Shown here: positions 23,111-33,033 of the stretch, in pieces
How the letters are laid out: the number at the start of each line of letters is the position of its first letter
Numbering within the stretch: the stretch's first letter is position 1
Source of the DNA: a bacterium
GTDB taxonomy: Bacteria; AUK180
Direction of reading: 5' to 3'
DNA: 64,000 nucleotides
NCBI GenBank assembly: GCA_023133295.1
Contig: JAGLWT010000023.1
Location: 1 to 64,000, forward strand
Notes under the pieces: generated by a model
Database searches by the model: none
Told to the model about the DNA's origin: nothing
Seen by the model: only the letters and a program-made list of their open reading frames with translations
Translations under genes and position numbers: made by a program

Positions 23111-24283
23111 TTATTTGATCCCGGACGGGGTCACCTTTCTACCCCTTCTTAATTCATCGTCAGAATAAAAGACATCTCTCCAATACACACCTCCTCTAAC
23201 CTTTCCTAAAATACCGCCTCTGATATTTGCAATTACCATGAGCACAGCAGCTATCGGATAAAAGATAAAAGAATACAAGGGCCGTCGGTTCCAGAGGTCA
23301 CATACAAAACATGTGAGAACCGCGGTCAGCAATGCTATTATTCCGATCTTCATATTAAAGATCATTAATAAGAATGGAGAAAGCTCAAGAAAGAAAAGAA
23401 ATAGCCCCGCAAAAAATGGGATGTACCAGGTCAAATTACCAAGCGTTGTGTATATCGCCCTTTCCGATGCCCTCATCATCTCACCGATACTGTGGTAGAA
23501 GCTCAGATGTACTAGTTTGCCGCCTTGCAGTATACTCGGCTTTGCGCCATATTTTTTTAGGAGACGCCCCAAGCCCACATCATCTGCAATATCCATTTTC
23601 AAATACTCAAACCCGGGAGTACGGTCAAAAGCGCTCCTCTTTACCAGATTGAAGGCACCGACTCCAAGAGCAATCTTTTTGTTGCCGCCCTCTATGAGAA
23701 AGACCCGGCCGGCGGTCAGAAGATGCCGGAGAAAAGTAGAAATAGTAGAGACCATAAGAGGATCCTTCCCGTCAAAACGCGGGATTAATGCAAGATGATC
23801 AAAACTGCCGGACAAACAATGTGAAATGGAGCACTTCAATGTCCCGTTATGCGCCTCAACATCCGAGTCGGAAAAGAGCAGCCATTCACCCTCAGCGGCC
23901 TTCTGTCCCACATTCATTGCATTCAATTTACCGAGCCAGCCCTCAGGAAGCTCCTTTATATGTATTACTTTCACTCTCTTATCTTCTTCCGCCAAGCAGT
24001 CAGCGATCTCGGGAGTTCGATCGGTGGAACGGTCCTCCACAATGATATATTCCACATTGGGATAATCCTCTTCCAAGCGGGTACGAATAGCTTTTTCAAG
24101 AGTTCCTTCCTCATTGGATGCCGGAAGTATGACCGATACCAGAGGCCAATTCTCACGCGGAATGACCGGTACATTTTCAAGAGATCTTACCCTTAATATA
24201 TTGAGAACAATTATGATCAGCTGCGGAACCCAATATAAAAAGGATATTAGGGCAATAATTATTAAAATAATTCTTGTTAACAT
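23111..24283 (-). CDS. membrane family 2 glycosyltransferase
   Basis: A 390-aa GT2-type transferase. An N-terminal membrane anchor (IILIIIALISFLYWVPQLII) is followed by the GT-A fold: VSVILPASNEEGTLEKAI, IIVEDRSTDRTPEIA (Asp84) and the metal-binding DSD at 139-141 (LLFSDSDVEAH). A later acidic motif is DIADDVGLGRLLKKYG. Three or four C-terminal helices follow (FFAGLFLFFLELSPFLLMIF and others). The arrangement resembles the CrtQ/HpnB group that glycosylates lipids such as carotenoids or hopanoids; the acceptor here is unknown. It converges on the anti-sigma gene with only 3 bp between stops. A phytoene-desaturase-like gene lies 9 kb away, which makes a carotenoid link possible but weak. Confidence 0.85.
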   Translation of the reverse strand: MLTRIILIIIALISFLYWVPQLIIIVLNILRVRSLENVPVIPRENWPLVSVILPASNEEGTLEKAIRTRLEEDYPNVEYIIVEDRSTDRTPEIADCLAEEDKRVKVIHIKELPEGWLGKLNAMNVGQKAAEGEWLLFSDSDVEAHNGTLKCSISHCLSGSFDHLALIPRFDGKDPLMVSTISTFLRHLLTAGRVFLIEGGNKKIALGVGAFNLVKRSAFDRTPGFEYLKMDIADDVGLGRLLKKYGAKPSILQGGKLVHLSFYHSIGEMMRASERAIYTTLGNLTWYIPFFAGLFLFFLELSPFLLMIFNMKIGIIALLTAVLTCFVCDLWNRRPLYSFIFYPIAAVLMVIANIRGGILGKVRGGVYWRDVFYSDDELRRGRKVTPSGIK

Positions 24284-24339
24284 CTCATATCCTTTATATA
24301 CTTAATCTATGCTCTATTAATTACTTTGCCTGAGCGGCC

Positions 24340-24594
24340 TCAATCATCATCCATATCCGGGCCTTCATCGACATCGGACATATTGGTCGTATCTCTGTAT
24401 TTTTTCTCTCCGGGCTTTGATTTTCTCAAATATATCCCAAGGAAGAACAATAATGCCCCGACACCGAATTTCCAGGTGAATTCCGGCTGAACAAGCTCTT
24501 CAGTTTTGATGTAATGCATGATCGTGTCCCAGAACTCCAGTACAAAAAATACCAGACCGCTAAGGACCATCGCAATGCGGATCTTCAATAACAT
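24340..24594 (-). CDS. small membrane protein, last gene of five-gene operon
   Basis: An 84-aa protein with two hydrophobic segments (IAMVLSGLVFFVLEFWDTIM and FGVGALLFFLGIYL) and a charged tail that ends in aspartates (DVDEGPDMDDD). I do not recognise it. It begins immediately after the stop of the lipoprotein gene (no spacer) and must be translated by coupling. Being encoded with two single-pass proteins, a lipoprotein and a four-helix protein suggests an envelope complex. Confidence 0.7.
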   Translation of the reverse strand: MLLKIRIAMVLSGLVFFVLEFWDTIMHYIKTEELVQPEFTWKFGVGALLFFLGIYLRKSKPGEKKYRDTTNMSDVDEGPDMDDD

Positions 24595-25002
24595 CTATTT
24601 CTTCTCCAATATTCTGATCTCTCTTTCCGCAAATAGCTGTGGGCTGGTCTGTTTTGCGTGAAATATAAACACTTTTATCCGATAATCTCCGGCTTTGACC
24701 GGAGTGAGCACAGCTTGCCGGTCCTTATTGAATTTTATTACTTCATCACCTATCAGCGTATTTTCTTCATATTCGAAGCTAAGGCCTTCTTCAGGTTCAG
24801 ATGACCAGATCGCCTTATAAACACTTCCTTCCAAAGCTTCCGGCACAACAAGCGTGAGTGTAAATGTGTCGCCCGTATGCATGGTGTCCGAATCTACATT
24901 TATGATACCTCTGTGCCGAATGTCCGTACGGTCACAGCTACCGGCTGATAAAACGAGCGCGACAACGACAAAAGCCAATACTTTCATTTGATCTATTTTC
25001 AT
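24595..25002 (-). CDS. small lipoprotein of the five-gene operon
   Basis: A 135-aa predicted lipoprotein: hydrophobic leader VLAFVVVALVLSAGSC with lipobox SAGSC. The mature part is a single beta-sandwich-like domain: DTMHTGDTFTLTLVV, KAIWSSEPEEGLSFEYEE, VLTPVKAGDYRIKVFIFHA. It resembles Ig-like/PKD-type folds but cannot be assigned. Its start overlaps the end of the 511-aa gene by four bases (ATGA) and uses the GGAG inside that gene. Confidence 0.75.
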   Translation of the reverse strand: MKIDQMKVLAFVVVALVLSAGSCDRTDIRHRGIINVDSDTMHTGDTFTLTLVVPEALEGSVYKAIWSSEPEEGLSFEYEENTLIGDEVIKFNKDRQAVLTPVKAGDYRIKVFIFHAKQTSPQLFAEREIRILEKK

Positions 25003-26534
25003 TCTTTCTCCTTTGAATACTCTTTCAATGATTCCAAAATAAGCTCTTTGAATACAGGCAAAGCGGCTTTGAGCTTGATGCCTTCCAATTTCCCCATTTC
25101 AGCCATTGCATTCTCGAGGTCTTTGACCGGAATATATTTCATCATGACTTTTTTGAACTTTACTACATCGGTAGTATTATGATCCACTCTTGAAAAGAGA
25201 ATGTCCACCGCGGCTCCGATATTGGGGTCATTGTCGCGAAATTCTTCTATATAGTAAACAATATCGTCATAATCGATCTGTTCCACAACATTGTCGATGT
25301 CCCCCGTATTGATGCCGTGCCTGCCCATGGCCTCCGCCATATCGTATATGCCCTCTTTTATGTTAATTGCAGGAGCCAGGAATTTAATGTCTTTGCCGGC
25401 GTTCTTTATTATTGCCTTTGCGATCAATCGCGGGCCTAGGGTGAAGTGAAAGCCAAGTATCACAGCGCAAAGAACGACAATAAATACCAGAAAGCGAAGG
25501 AAGTGATGTTTCTTCTTTTTCTTTGTTCTCACTTTTTTGGTCTTCTTCGCTTTCTTAATTTTGGCATCCTTATCTGCTTTCTTTGGAGAGAGGACCTCCC
25601 CCGTGAGATCTTTATATACACCGGAAAGGATCTCCGATAAGGATTCCGCGGAAAGAATGGTATCGCCGATCAGAGTGAAAGCAAGATCACTGGAAAGGGA
25701 AAATAGAAGCACTTTTGGCGGGTTTCCGTGAAGAAACGCCTGGGCGATACTCTCATTTTCACTATAGTAGAAAAGCGTTTCCCTGATATTGACATGCTCT
25801 ATTTCAAGATCTTTTCTCGTAAGCGTCAGATACCTCTTGAAGTTCAATACTCCTGCTATTCTCTTAAAGAGGTCAGTCAGAAGGATCTGCCCATCACTTC
25901 CTTCCTCAATGAGGCCCTTTGTATAGATACCCGAGAGAATGTCAGAAGGCGGGTATTCATCTTCTATTGAAAAGATCTCCTTGAGCCTTGTGAGTGTATC
26001 ATCCGGACTGGAAAAAAATGATTCGATATCCCCGGTCTGAAACTCTGTTTTTCCTTCGCCGGCAGATTCCACAAGCCTTGTGAACAAAATATACTCCCAG
26101 GGAGAGAATGCCAACTCAAAATATGGAGAGTCCGTTTCAGGAAAGAGGCCGGCATAGGCGCCATGGATCATCTTTTCATCAAAGGGAAAATAAAAGCCGA
26201 TTGAATCTCCTTCGGGAATTATCTGAAAAAGCGTCTGCCCGGTGCCGGCAAAATGTGTAAATATACTGGTACCTTTTTCGTGCTTTGTGACTGTAATAAA
26301 AGTTTCAGCGGCTGAAAGGAGCCCTAAAATCGCGTCTGTACCTACCGAAGTGATTACTTTATCATCCACGATCTCCAGTATCCCGCCATCAAGAAGGGCT
26401 TTCCTGATATCATTCCCTTCACCTTCGTATTCCCTTCCCAGTCCAAGATTTCCGAACGCGGAAGAAAGCTTTACTCCATACTTGGAGATCAGATAGTTCA
26501 ATTCATTTTTTGAAAATATTAAAGTTATCATCAT
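24999..26534 (-). CDS. single-pass membrane protein of five-gene operon, unknown
   Basis: A 511-aa protein that I do not recognise. Residues 1-~315 are a soluble alpha/beta region with no signal peptide; it may contain two related winged-helix-like lobes (SKNELNYLISKYGVK; PPSDILSGIYTKGLIEEG). A strongly basic stretch (~318-342, KKAKKTKKVRTKKKKK) is followed by one membrane helix (~345-365, FLRFLVFIVVLCAVILGF). The ~145 C-terminal residues are helical. By the positive-inside rule the N-terminal part is cytoplasmic and the tail periplasmic. This is opposite to the neighbouring 605-aa protein, so the two could meet on both sides of the membrane. Start and stop overlap both neighbours by four bases. 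Confidence 0.75.
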   Translation of the reverse strand: MMITLIFSKNELNYLISKYGVKLSSAFGNLGLGREYEGEGNDIRKALLDGGILEIVDDKVITSVGTDAILGLLSAAETFITVTKHEKGTSIFTHFAGTGQTLFQIIPEGDSIGFYFPFDEKMIHGAYAGLFPETDSPYFELAFSPWEYILFTRLVESAGEGKTEFQTGDIESFFSSPDDTLTRLKEIFSIEDEYPPSDILSGIYTKGLIEEGSDGQILLTDLFKRIAGVLNFKRYLTLTRKDLEIEHVNIRETLFYYSENESIAQAFLHGNPPKVLLFSLSSDLAFTLIGDTILSAESLSEILSGVYKDLTGEVLSPKKADKDAKIKKAKKTKKVRTKKKKKHHFLRFLVFIVVLCAVILGFHFTLGPRLIAKAIIKNAGKDIKFLAPAINIKEGIYDMAEAMGRHGINTGDIDNVVEQIDYDDIVYYIEEFRDNDPNIGAAVDILFSRVDHNTTDVVKFKKVMMKYIPVKDLENAMAEMGKLEGIKLKAALPVFKELILESLKEYSKEKE

Positions 26535-28348
26535 CCAAATCCATTTGTCCAGAGGTTTTTAAGAATGGAACCGCAATCCTGCATGAACATCTTTGCTCCA
26601 CCCGCAAGGGAACCTCCCTTTCCTACATACTCTCCCATAAGAGAAGCGGCTTCATCTGTAAATCCGCTGACCATTTTCCCTCCATATTGAGTTGCTTTAT
26701 CAGCTATGGCCTGCTGACCCTTCTCACTGGAGATATTTTTAACGAACCCCTGCAGATATTCGGAGGTTGTCTTCACTAGGCCCTTGCTCTTGGCACTCTC
26801 GTAAAGTTCTCCGGATAGCTTGGCCATATCAGCAACAGCCCTGATAGGCCCGCTGCCTTTGGAAGCCGCATCCGCGAATGCTTTGATGTTTTCACCGGCA
26901 ATATCCGCACCCACCTGATTACGGTATTTATATATCCGGGCAATGTCAGTGCCCCATTCCTTTACACACTTGAAAAGGCCATCCTTCTCTATCTTTCCAT
27001 ACATCTCACCTGCAGCATGAGCGGCATTAGCAAATCCTTTTACGATGATCCCCCGTTTCCCTTGAAGGGCCTTTTCAGCAAGAAGATCCACATCTTCCGA
27101 CATTGTATCAATAATATTTTCAGCAGCATCAGCAAGTGAGCCCCCGTTTCTTAAAGTATTAATACCTTTCATAGCGCCACCGAAATAGAGATCGAAGCCG
27201 CACTGTACAGTATCTTTTGTGAGATTGGAAGGAAGAACAGCATCATATCCATCGGGAAGAACTGCACCAAGGGCAGCATCCGCTAATCCCACAACAGGCC
27301 CCAGGAAGTTCATGACAGCATTGGCGGCAACATTCTGAATTGTTGACAGGCCGTGGGCTTCATTGAAGCTGTATCCTTCTTTCATACGTTTCTGAGCATC
27401 GGATAAAATATTGACTGCAGTCATAACATCTTTTGCGACTGCTTTTTTTATTTTTCCTTCACTCACAGACGGGTTATCGGGATATGCCGCATCAGTCAAA
27501 GTCCCTGCTGTAAAATTGGATAATCCATCGATCATGAATGGTTTTCCCCCTGGGGGAGACTTCTGTTTCACCGGCTTTTTCTTTTTCGTTTTCACTTTCG
27601 AAGCAGCATTTGGCCCTTTTTTCTTGATCAAGAGGTTAATAAACTCCGGCAGGGCTCCAAAGATGGCAAGTCCGGCAGCGGCACCTGCCGCGGGCAAAAG
27701 CGGTAATTTTTCTTTCTTCTCCGAGCTGCTGTCACTTTGTGAAGTCTCCCCTTGAGCTGCAGCTTTACCGGAAGGGCCCTCATCGAAAGCTGAACGGACT
27801 TTTTTCTTTATCCCAAGGAAAGAACCGGGAGGGGGGCCTTCTTTCCACTCATATGTGAATAGAATGATATTTTTGTAAGCGTCCACATGTATCCTTTTGA
27901 ATTGCCCCTGAGAACCCTCACCAAATGATACCGGCGAACGGATTTCCCATTTCTTACTAACCCATGTACCTTCACTGACCGTCACGACGCTCCCGCGAAT
28001 CCCGCCATCATTCTCCACGGCGGAGACCGAAAGCGTGTAAACGGTAACTGCAAAATTATTTGCCGCTTCGTTAACTGTAAAGCTTCCTGTCATTCCAAAT
28101 TCATCTTCCGGCTTTATTATGGAAGGCGGCTTTAGCCACGAAGACGAACTTGAGTGAGTTATTGTTTCATCCCCATCCTTAAACCGATGTACGATCGAGG
28201 CGCTGGTAAGAGAAACAGAGACCGTCAGGGATTTGTCGCTCTTATAATCAGATGTCGGTACTATCCGTGAATCCACAAGCTTCCAATATCCAGAAGCTGA
28301 AAGGGGGATCATAGCCAGGAGGGAAATAAATATCAAGACCCTTTTCAT
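26531..28348 (-). CDS. signal-peptide protein with basic linker and Gly/Ala-rich helical domain, unknown
   Basis: A 605-aa protein in three parts. A signal peptide (VLIFISLLAMIPLSASG) leads to a beta-rich extracytoplasmic domain (~20-210; e.g. SKKWEIRSPVSFGEGSQGQF, KNIILFTYEW). A hydrophobic segment follows (~215-233, LPLLPAAGAAAGLAIFGALP), then a lysine-rich linker (KKKKPVKQKSPPGGKP). The last ~340 residues are Gly/Ala-rich amphipathic helices (NVAANAVMNFLGPVVGLADA, GGSLADAAENIIDTMSEDV, KGFANAAHAAGEMYGKIE), reminiscent of membrane-interacting regions of toxins or secreted pore-like proteins. That comparison is by style only. Topology suggests this helical part is cytoplasmic. Its start overlaps the upstream gene (ATGA). 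Confidence 0.75.
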   Translation of the reverse strand: MKRVLIFISLLAMIPLSASGYWKLVDSRIVPTSDYKSDKSLTVSVSLTSASIVHRFKDGDETITHSSSSSWLKPPSIIKPEDEFGMTGSFTVNEAANNFAVTVYTLSVSAVENDGGIRGSVVTVSEGTWVSKKWEIRSPVSFGEGSQGQFKRIHVDAYKNIILFTYEWKEGPPPGSFLGIKKKVRSAFDEGPSGKAAAQGETSQSDSSSEKKEKLPLLPAAGAAAGLAIFGALPEFINLLIKKKGPNAASKVKTKKKKPVKQKSPPGGKPFMIDGLSNFTAGTLTDAAYPDNPSVSEGKIKKAVAKDVMTAVNILSDAQKRMKEGYSFNEAHGLSTIQNVAANAVMNFLGPVVGLADAALGAVLPDGYDAVLPSNLTKDTVQCGFDLYFGGAMKGINTLRNGGSLADAAENIIDTMSEDVDLLAEKALQGKRGIIVKGFANAAHAAGEMYGKIEKDGLFKCVKEWGTDIARIYKYRNQVGADIAGENIKAFADAASKGSGPIRAVADMAKLSGELYESAKSKGLVKTTSEYLQGFVKNISSEKGQQAIADKATQYGGKMVSGFTDEAASLMGEYVGKGGSLAGGAKMFMQDCGSILKNLWTNGFG

Positions 28349-28695
28349 ATCTTCTCCTCGTGTGGGGGCATACGAGTGATCAATATTGATATAGGTGGTA
28401 TAAAGACAACTATGAGTATCTTGCTGACGGATATTGGCGCGATAGTCCTGAATATCGATGACAGCGCAATTGGGATCAGAATCCCCAGAATAATGATGAT
28501 CAATTTAGGAATAACGCTCTTCCATTTCATCCTTGTCAGCATGAAGGCATCGATCTTATTGCCGAATATCAGTACCAGAACAGGAAAAAGAAATGCCCAC
28601 CCGGCAAAAAATGGAGACCTAGTAAAATAATATGTTAGACCTGCCGAGAGAAACGCGCCAAGAATTCTGAAAACCCAAACTGTAAGCTTCTTCAT
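28345..28695 (-). CDS. four-helix membrane protein, first gene of five-gene operon
   Basis: A 116-aa integral membrane protein with about four helices: WVFRILGAFLSAGLTYYF, FFAGWAFLFPVLVLIFG, VIPKLIIIILGILIPIALS and ISVSKILIVVFIPPISILI. GGGGAG lies five nt before the ATG, the clearest ribosome site in the operon, which fits with it being the first gene. The 90 bp upstream to the cyclase stop (28786) probably hold the promoter or readthrough from the cyclase operon. Family unknown. Confidence 0.75.
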   Translation of the reverse strand: MKKLTVWVFRILGAFLSAGLTYYFTRSPFFAGWAFLFPVLVLIFGNKIDAFMLTRMKWKSVIPKLIIIILGILIPIALSSIFRTIAPISVSKILIVVFIPPISILITRMPPHEEKI

Positions 28696-28785
28696 TACAC
28701 TCCCCTTTTGAAATATCGCGGCTCAATGTATTCTATCAAATTTGCGAAATATATCAAAGACAACTCACAGGAAATATGCCGAAGA

Positions 28786-31700
28786 TCAACCTACTTTAAT
28801 TGACTTCATCTTTTCTTTGAGTTTTCCAAGAAGCTTACGGGAAGGAGAGTCGTCCAGCTTTTCAAGAACCTTGATATAAAAGGAGTAAACTGACAGTAGC
28901 TGACTTTGCGCAGTAGCATTTTCATAAAATCCAATTACCTTCCCCATAGATTCAGCTGCTTTGCAATAATCGCAACAATAATAATAATACATTGCTTCTC
29001 TATGGTTCTGGCTGGCCAAAAGATGCTTGTTATCAAGTTCTTCAGCGAGCTTCCGGCTGATCTTGAGGTTTTTCCATGCTTTCTTCAATTGATTTTCGTC
29101 TGAATAGTTCGGATTTAGAAGTATCGCTTCCGCATAGCTCTGATGTGCTTCTATCTTACTGATCGTATCAGATCCTTTTTGCAATTTCCTTATGGATTCT
29201 CGGAAATGAGAATATGATTCTTCATACATATCCAGTGAACATTCACATTCCGCCAATTTATAGATACAGTAACCCAGAAATTCCTCATCCTTTGTCTCCA
29301 CACAAAGCCGGACGGCTTCTTCATACAATGACAGTGCTTCCTTGTGTCTACGCAACGCCAATAACGCGATACCCGTATTATTTAAAGCCCGAATGATAGC
29401 TCGTTTATCCTTCAGCTCCTTTGCCATTTGTAAATGCTCTTTGAAATACCTCAATGCTTTTTTCCTCTCATCAAGAGAATTATAAAGAGCACCGATATTA
29501 TTTGTTGTGCTGCTGACCTGCCTCTTATTCCCGACCTGACGGGCTAATTTCAATGATGAATCAAAGAATTTTATCGCAGTTCTGAAGTTACCTTCGTGAT
29601 AGCGAACAACACCGATATTGCTCAATATCATCGCTTCCAGCCGTTTGTAACCGATTTTTCGTGCCATCTTTAATCCTATTTCAAGCATTTCAAAGGCCTC
29701 GTCGAGCTGGCCGAGGGATTCGTAGAACGAACCGAGATTAGCATATGCTGAAGCAAGTCCAATCAATGAGTCAACCTCTTTGGTGATCTCAAGGTCCTTC
29801 TTATAATACTCCAGCGCTTTATCATTTTGCTTCATATAGGAATATATATTGCCCAAATTGCCAAGAGCCACGCTCATTCCATGAACATCGCCGGCTTTTA
29901 TGGTAAATTCATAGAATTTTTTATAATACACTGAGGCCTTCTTGAACTCACTCCAATGCATATATACATTCCCGAGATAATTAAAAGTAATTGATTCAAG
30001 GGCCGGATCCTGCAATTTCTCAGCAAGTTTGCCCGCAGCTTTGAATTGTTGAATTGAGTGATCATACTTACCTAATTCCAGATTACTCTGGCCCAATTGT
30101 ATAAGAGCATGCGCTTTGATGCCCAAAGCTTCATTTTCTGTTTCTGGATCGGCTGCCGCTACAACCTTTTCCACCTCACTTGCTGACTGTTTCACCAATT
30201 TCACCGCTTCTTTGATTTTTCCCAAAAGACGGCAGGATTTCCCCATTCTTGTAAGAATATGGGCTTTCTCGAGCCGAATATCGGTCTTTCTTGTGAATTT
30301 GAATTTCGACTGCTGCTCGCTGAGTACGCTTAATGCCTTCCTGTGATCACCTGCATTCTGATAATTCTCCGCGATCTTGCGAAATATCTGCAATTGACTC
30401 TTCAGCGAAATATCGTAGCGGAGAACCCTTCGATAATACTTCCTGCTCAATACATAATCCGCCTTCAGATTGTAAATATCACCCAAGGACTCAAGAATAT
30501 CCAATTTAGCATCCGAATCCCGAGAGCCGATAAGCTCGAGAGCCCTTAAATAGTATTTCATTGCGTTTTCATTGTTAAATAGACCCTTTGCAGTATCACC
30601 CGAGATCTTGTAATAATGGATGGCGCGTTGCCGAATCAATGCATTATCATAATGGAAAGCAAGGGAAGGAGATTGTGTCAACAAATTATCCTGGCCAATT
30701 GCCTCTATTGTTTGAGCGGCAAGAAGATGCAGGCTTCTCAACCGTTTTTTCAATTGCATATTGTAAATACTCTCCTGAATAAGAGCATGCTTGAAGATGT
30801 ATCTCAACTCATTGAGGGGAGCCCATATCGCTTCTCTTTCAATGGCAGAAACAGCCGAAGGGGATGAGCGGCCCTGAAGCATATGGGACAGAATATTAAT
30901 GGAAAATTCTCTGCCGAGAACAGAAGCAGCTTTGACAATTTCCTTTAATTCGGAATTCAATCTGTCAACCCTGGCAATAATAATACTGCTGATACTTCCG
31001 GGCAGATCGAAAGCGGCAGCTTTCAATCCGCATGAAGTACCGGAATATGTTACAAGATCATTCTCTTCAAGATACATCATCATCTGTTCGGCAAAAAATG
31101 GATTACCCTCGCTTTTCTGCCAGATCAATTCAGAAAATTCGCTTTTGGGATTCAAGACAGTTCTGTCTATTATCAATTCGGTGATATCCTCCTCCTCCAG
31201 TTGTCCCAGTTCCACAGAGGATTCTGAATAATTCTTTATGCCGAATCTAAATGGACTTCCATCACTTGCCGCTCGACAGCCGCTTAACACTAATATAGGA
31301 TACTTGTCGATATTATTGAAAAGGTATTTCACTAGATCAATGGTACTCTGATCGGCCCAATGACCGTCATCCAGATCGATCACAAGAGGAGCGGCCAAGC
31401 TGAAGATCTTAATGATCACCTTAAGCATGAGCAGAGTATTTTCATATTTTCTTTTAGGGTCCAGTTTCTCAAATAGCGTGCCGGCAGTATTGAGATCCAA
31501 GAATGCCCGCAGAGCGGGGATGGAGCGTACGAATTCCGCATGAAGATCTTCGTCGGTTACAGTATTCAGTATCCTTTCTGCTCCCTGATTGAATTTCATC
31601 TCTTTTTCTTCTTCGCTTTGATCCGAATTAATGCCGAAAAAAGAGCTGAAAAACTTTTTGAAAGGATTGAAGCTCTCCTTCAAAATGCCATCGCAGCTCA

Positions 31701-33033
31701 TTTCTATCCATTCATAGTCTTTGCTTTCAACATACTCTTTTATGGAAGATATGATCCTGCTTTTTCCTATACCGGCAGGGCCGTCAATATAGAAAATTCC
31801 CTGACATGATCCATCTGACAATGAAGCGATCTTTCTCCTGATCTTTGCAAGCTCTTTTTTTCTTCCTATGAGATGACCTTTGAACTCGAATTTACCTTCA
31901 AGGCTTTTTCCCTGAAGGATATAGGGTTTGACCGATTGAGTAAAACCTTTGAATTTTTTCTCGCTGCCTGCTATAAAAGAAAAATTATTTCTGTCTTCCG
32001 CGATCTGCCCGTCAACATATACCTCGCCCCAGTCCGCAGCCATCATGAATCTGGCAGCGAGATTCACTTTCTTTCCCAAAAAGGTATATTCACATCTCTC
32101 GTTTCCGCCAAGGTAGCCGCAAAAAGCTGTCCCTCCTGTAATGCCGACCCTGATCGCAGGAAAATCAGCTCCCAGAAGCATGATGAATTCCAGGGCACGA
32201 TTCTGCATATCCTCAAGAGATCTTGGCGCACCGAAGCCGACCATAACAATGCAGCCCTTATCTCCATGATCTATCTTATCAAGAAACCCACCGAGTTTAT
32301 TGCATAAGACTTCAATTGAAAAGAAGAATTTTTCCTCATCAAGTGCTTCGGGGTAATATGAAATGAATACCGATATTACATACCTGAACTCACCGTCCAT
32401 TTTGAATTGGAGGACCTCATTCTGGATAAACTGCTTTTCGCGGGCAACCCTTCTCTTGACTTCAGGCCTTAAGTCAGGCACAGCTTTTCCGGTGATGCTG
32501 CCAGAAGACCTGTTTCTCATCTTATAATAACCAAGCCTTGCCTTTCCCTGGAGTTCATATGCCTGTGAGAAAGCAGAGCCACTAAAAAAATAGGTATTGC
32601 GGTCCTCTAAAGAAATTATTTTCCAGGAGACCTCCCCGAAGGCGGCTCCGACCCTGGCAGATAATTCTACGCTTGAACGGCCTATACGGAGTTTCTTTAA
32701 TGTTCTGAAATACTCAGCAATGCGGATACAGCTACTTTTCACTGAGTCTTCATCCCCCAAGACAGCAGTAAGTGAATCGCCTGCAAAGGCTGAGATAAAA
32801 CCGCCGTTTTCTTCAATTATCGCGATCACTGCACCGAAGATCATTATTATCTTTTCCGATAATATCTCAGCACCTTCTTTACCGGAAGCCATTAAAAGAT
32901 CTGTCATGCGTGTAAATCCGCTTATGTCAACAGACAGGGCATAGGCGTCAAATCCACCGAAAAAGTCACCCGCTGAAAATCTATTCAGTATAAAATCCGG
33001 GATCAGCTTCCGAGAGATACCTGGTTTTTTCAT
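28786..33033 (-). CDS. sAC-like adenylyl cyclase-STAND ATPase-TPR protein (1415 aa)
   Basis: Architecture of mammalian soluble adenylyl cyclase. First cyclase domain: Asp36 in SVDISGFTRM and Asp86 in AFAGDSLTAV, the metal ligands. Second domain: DHGDKGCIVMVGFGAP with Lys259 at the ADCY10 substrate-lysine position, and EYTFLGKKVNLAARFM with Thr317, Asn324 and Arg328, which also match the ADCY10 pattern. One complete intramolecular active site is therefore expected, probably ATP-specific. P-loop GPAGIGKS at 418-425; Walker B LVIDLDDGHWAD. About 600 C-terminal residues hold a dozen or more TPRs (LGNIYSYMKQNDKALEYYKK, LGSFYESLGQLDEAFEMLEI). Cytoplasmic, no membrane helix. The ATG follows the stop of the flavoprotein gene directly, so it is the third gene of an operon with 34527 and 33034. 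Confidence 0.92.
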   Translation of the reverse strand: MKKPGISRKLIPDFILNRFSAGDFFGGFDAYALSVDISGFTRMTDLLMASGKEGAEILSEKIIMIFGAVIAIIEENGGFISAFAGDSLTAVLGDEDSVKSSCIRIAEYFRTLKKLRIGRSSVELSARVGAAFGEVSWKIISLEDRNTYFFSGSAFSQAYELQGKARLGYYKMRNRSSGSITGKAVPDLRPEVKRRVAREKQFIQNEVLQFKMDGEFRYVISVFISYYPEALDEEKFFFSIEVLCNKLGGFLDKIDHGDKGCIVMVGFGAPRSLEDMQNRALEFIMLLGADFPAIRVGITGGTAFCGYLGGNERCEYTFLGKKVNLAARFMMAADWGEVYVDGQIAEDRNNFSFIAGSEKKFKGFTQSVKPYILQGKSLEGKFEFKGHLIGRKKELAKIRRKIASLSDGSCQGIFYIDGPAGIGKSRIISSIKEYVESKDYEWIEMSCDGILKESFNPFKKFFSSFFGINSDQSEEEKEMKFNQGAERILNTVTDEDLHAEFVRSIPALRAFLDLNTAGTLFEKLDPKRKYENTLLMLKVIIKIFSLAAPLVIDLDDGHWADQSTIDLVKYLFNNIDKYPILVLSGCRAASDGSPFRFGIKNYSESSVELGQLEEEDITELIIDRTVLNPKSEFSELIWQKSEGNPFFAEQMMMYLEENDLVTYSGTSCGLKAAAFDLPGSISSIIIARVDRLNSELKEIVKAASVLGREFSINILSHMLQGRSSPSAVSAIEREAIWAPLNELRYIFKHALIQESIYNMQLKKRLRSLHLLAAQTIEAIGQDNLLTQSPSLAFHYDNALIRQRAIHYYKISGDTAKGLFNNENAMKYYLRALELIGSRDSDAKLDILESLGDIYNLKADYVLSRKYYRRVLRYDISLKSQLQIFRKIAENYQNAGDHRKALSVLSEQQSKFKFTRKTDIRLEKAHILTRMGKSCRLLGKIKEAVKLVKQSASEVEKVVAAADPETENEALGIKAHALIQLGQSNLELGKYDHSIQQFKAAGKLAEKLQDPALESITFNYLGNVYMHWSEFKKASVYYKKFYEFTIKAGDVHGMSVALGNLGNIYSYMKQNDKALEYYKKDLEITKEVDSLIGLASAYANLGSFYESLGQLDEAFEMLEIGLKMARKIGYKRLEAMILSNIGVVRYHEGNFRTAIKFFDSSLKLARQVGNKRQVSSTTNNIGALYNSLDERKKALRYFKEHLQMAKELKDKRAIIRALNNTGIALLALRRHKEALSLYEEAVRLCVETKDEEFLGYCIYKLAECECSLDMYEESYSHFRESIRKLQKGSDTISKIEAHQSYAEAILLNPNYSDENQLKKAWKNLKISRKLAEELDNKHLLASQNHREAMYYYYCCDYCKAAESMGKVIGFYENATAQSQLLSVYSFYIKVLEKLDDSPSRKLLGKLKEKMKSIKVG

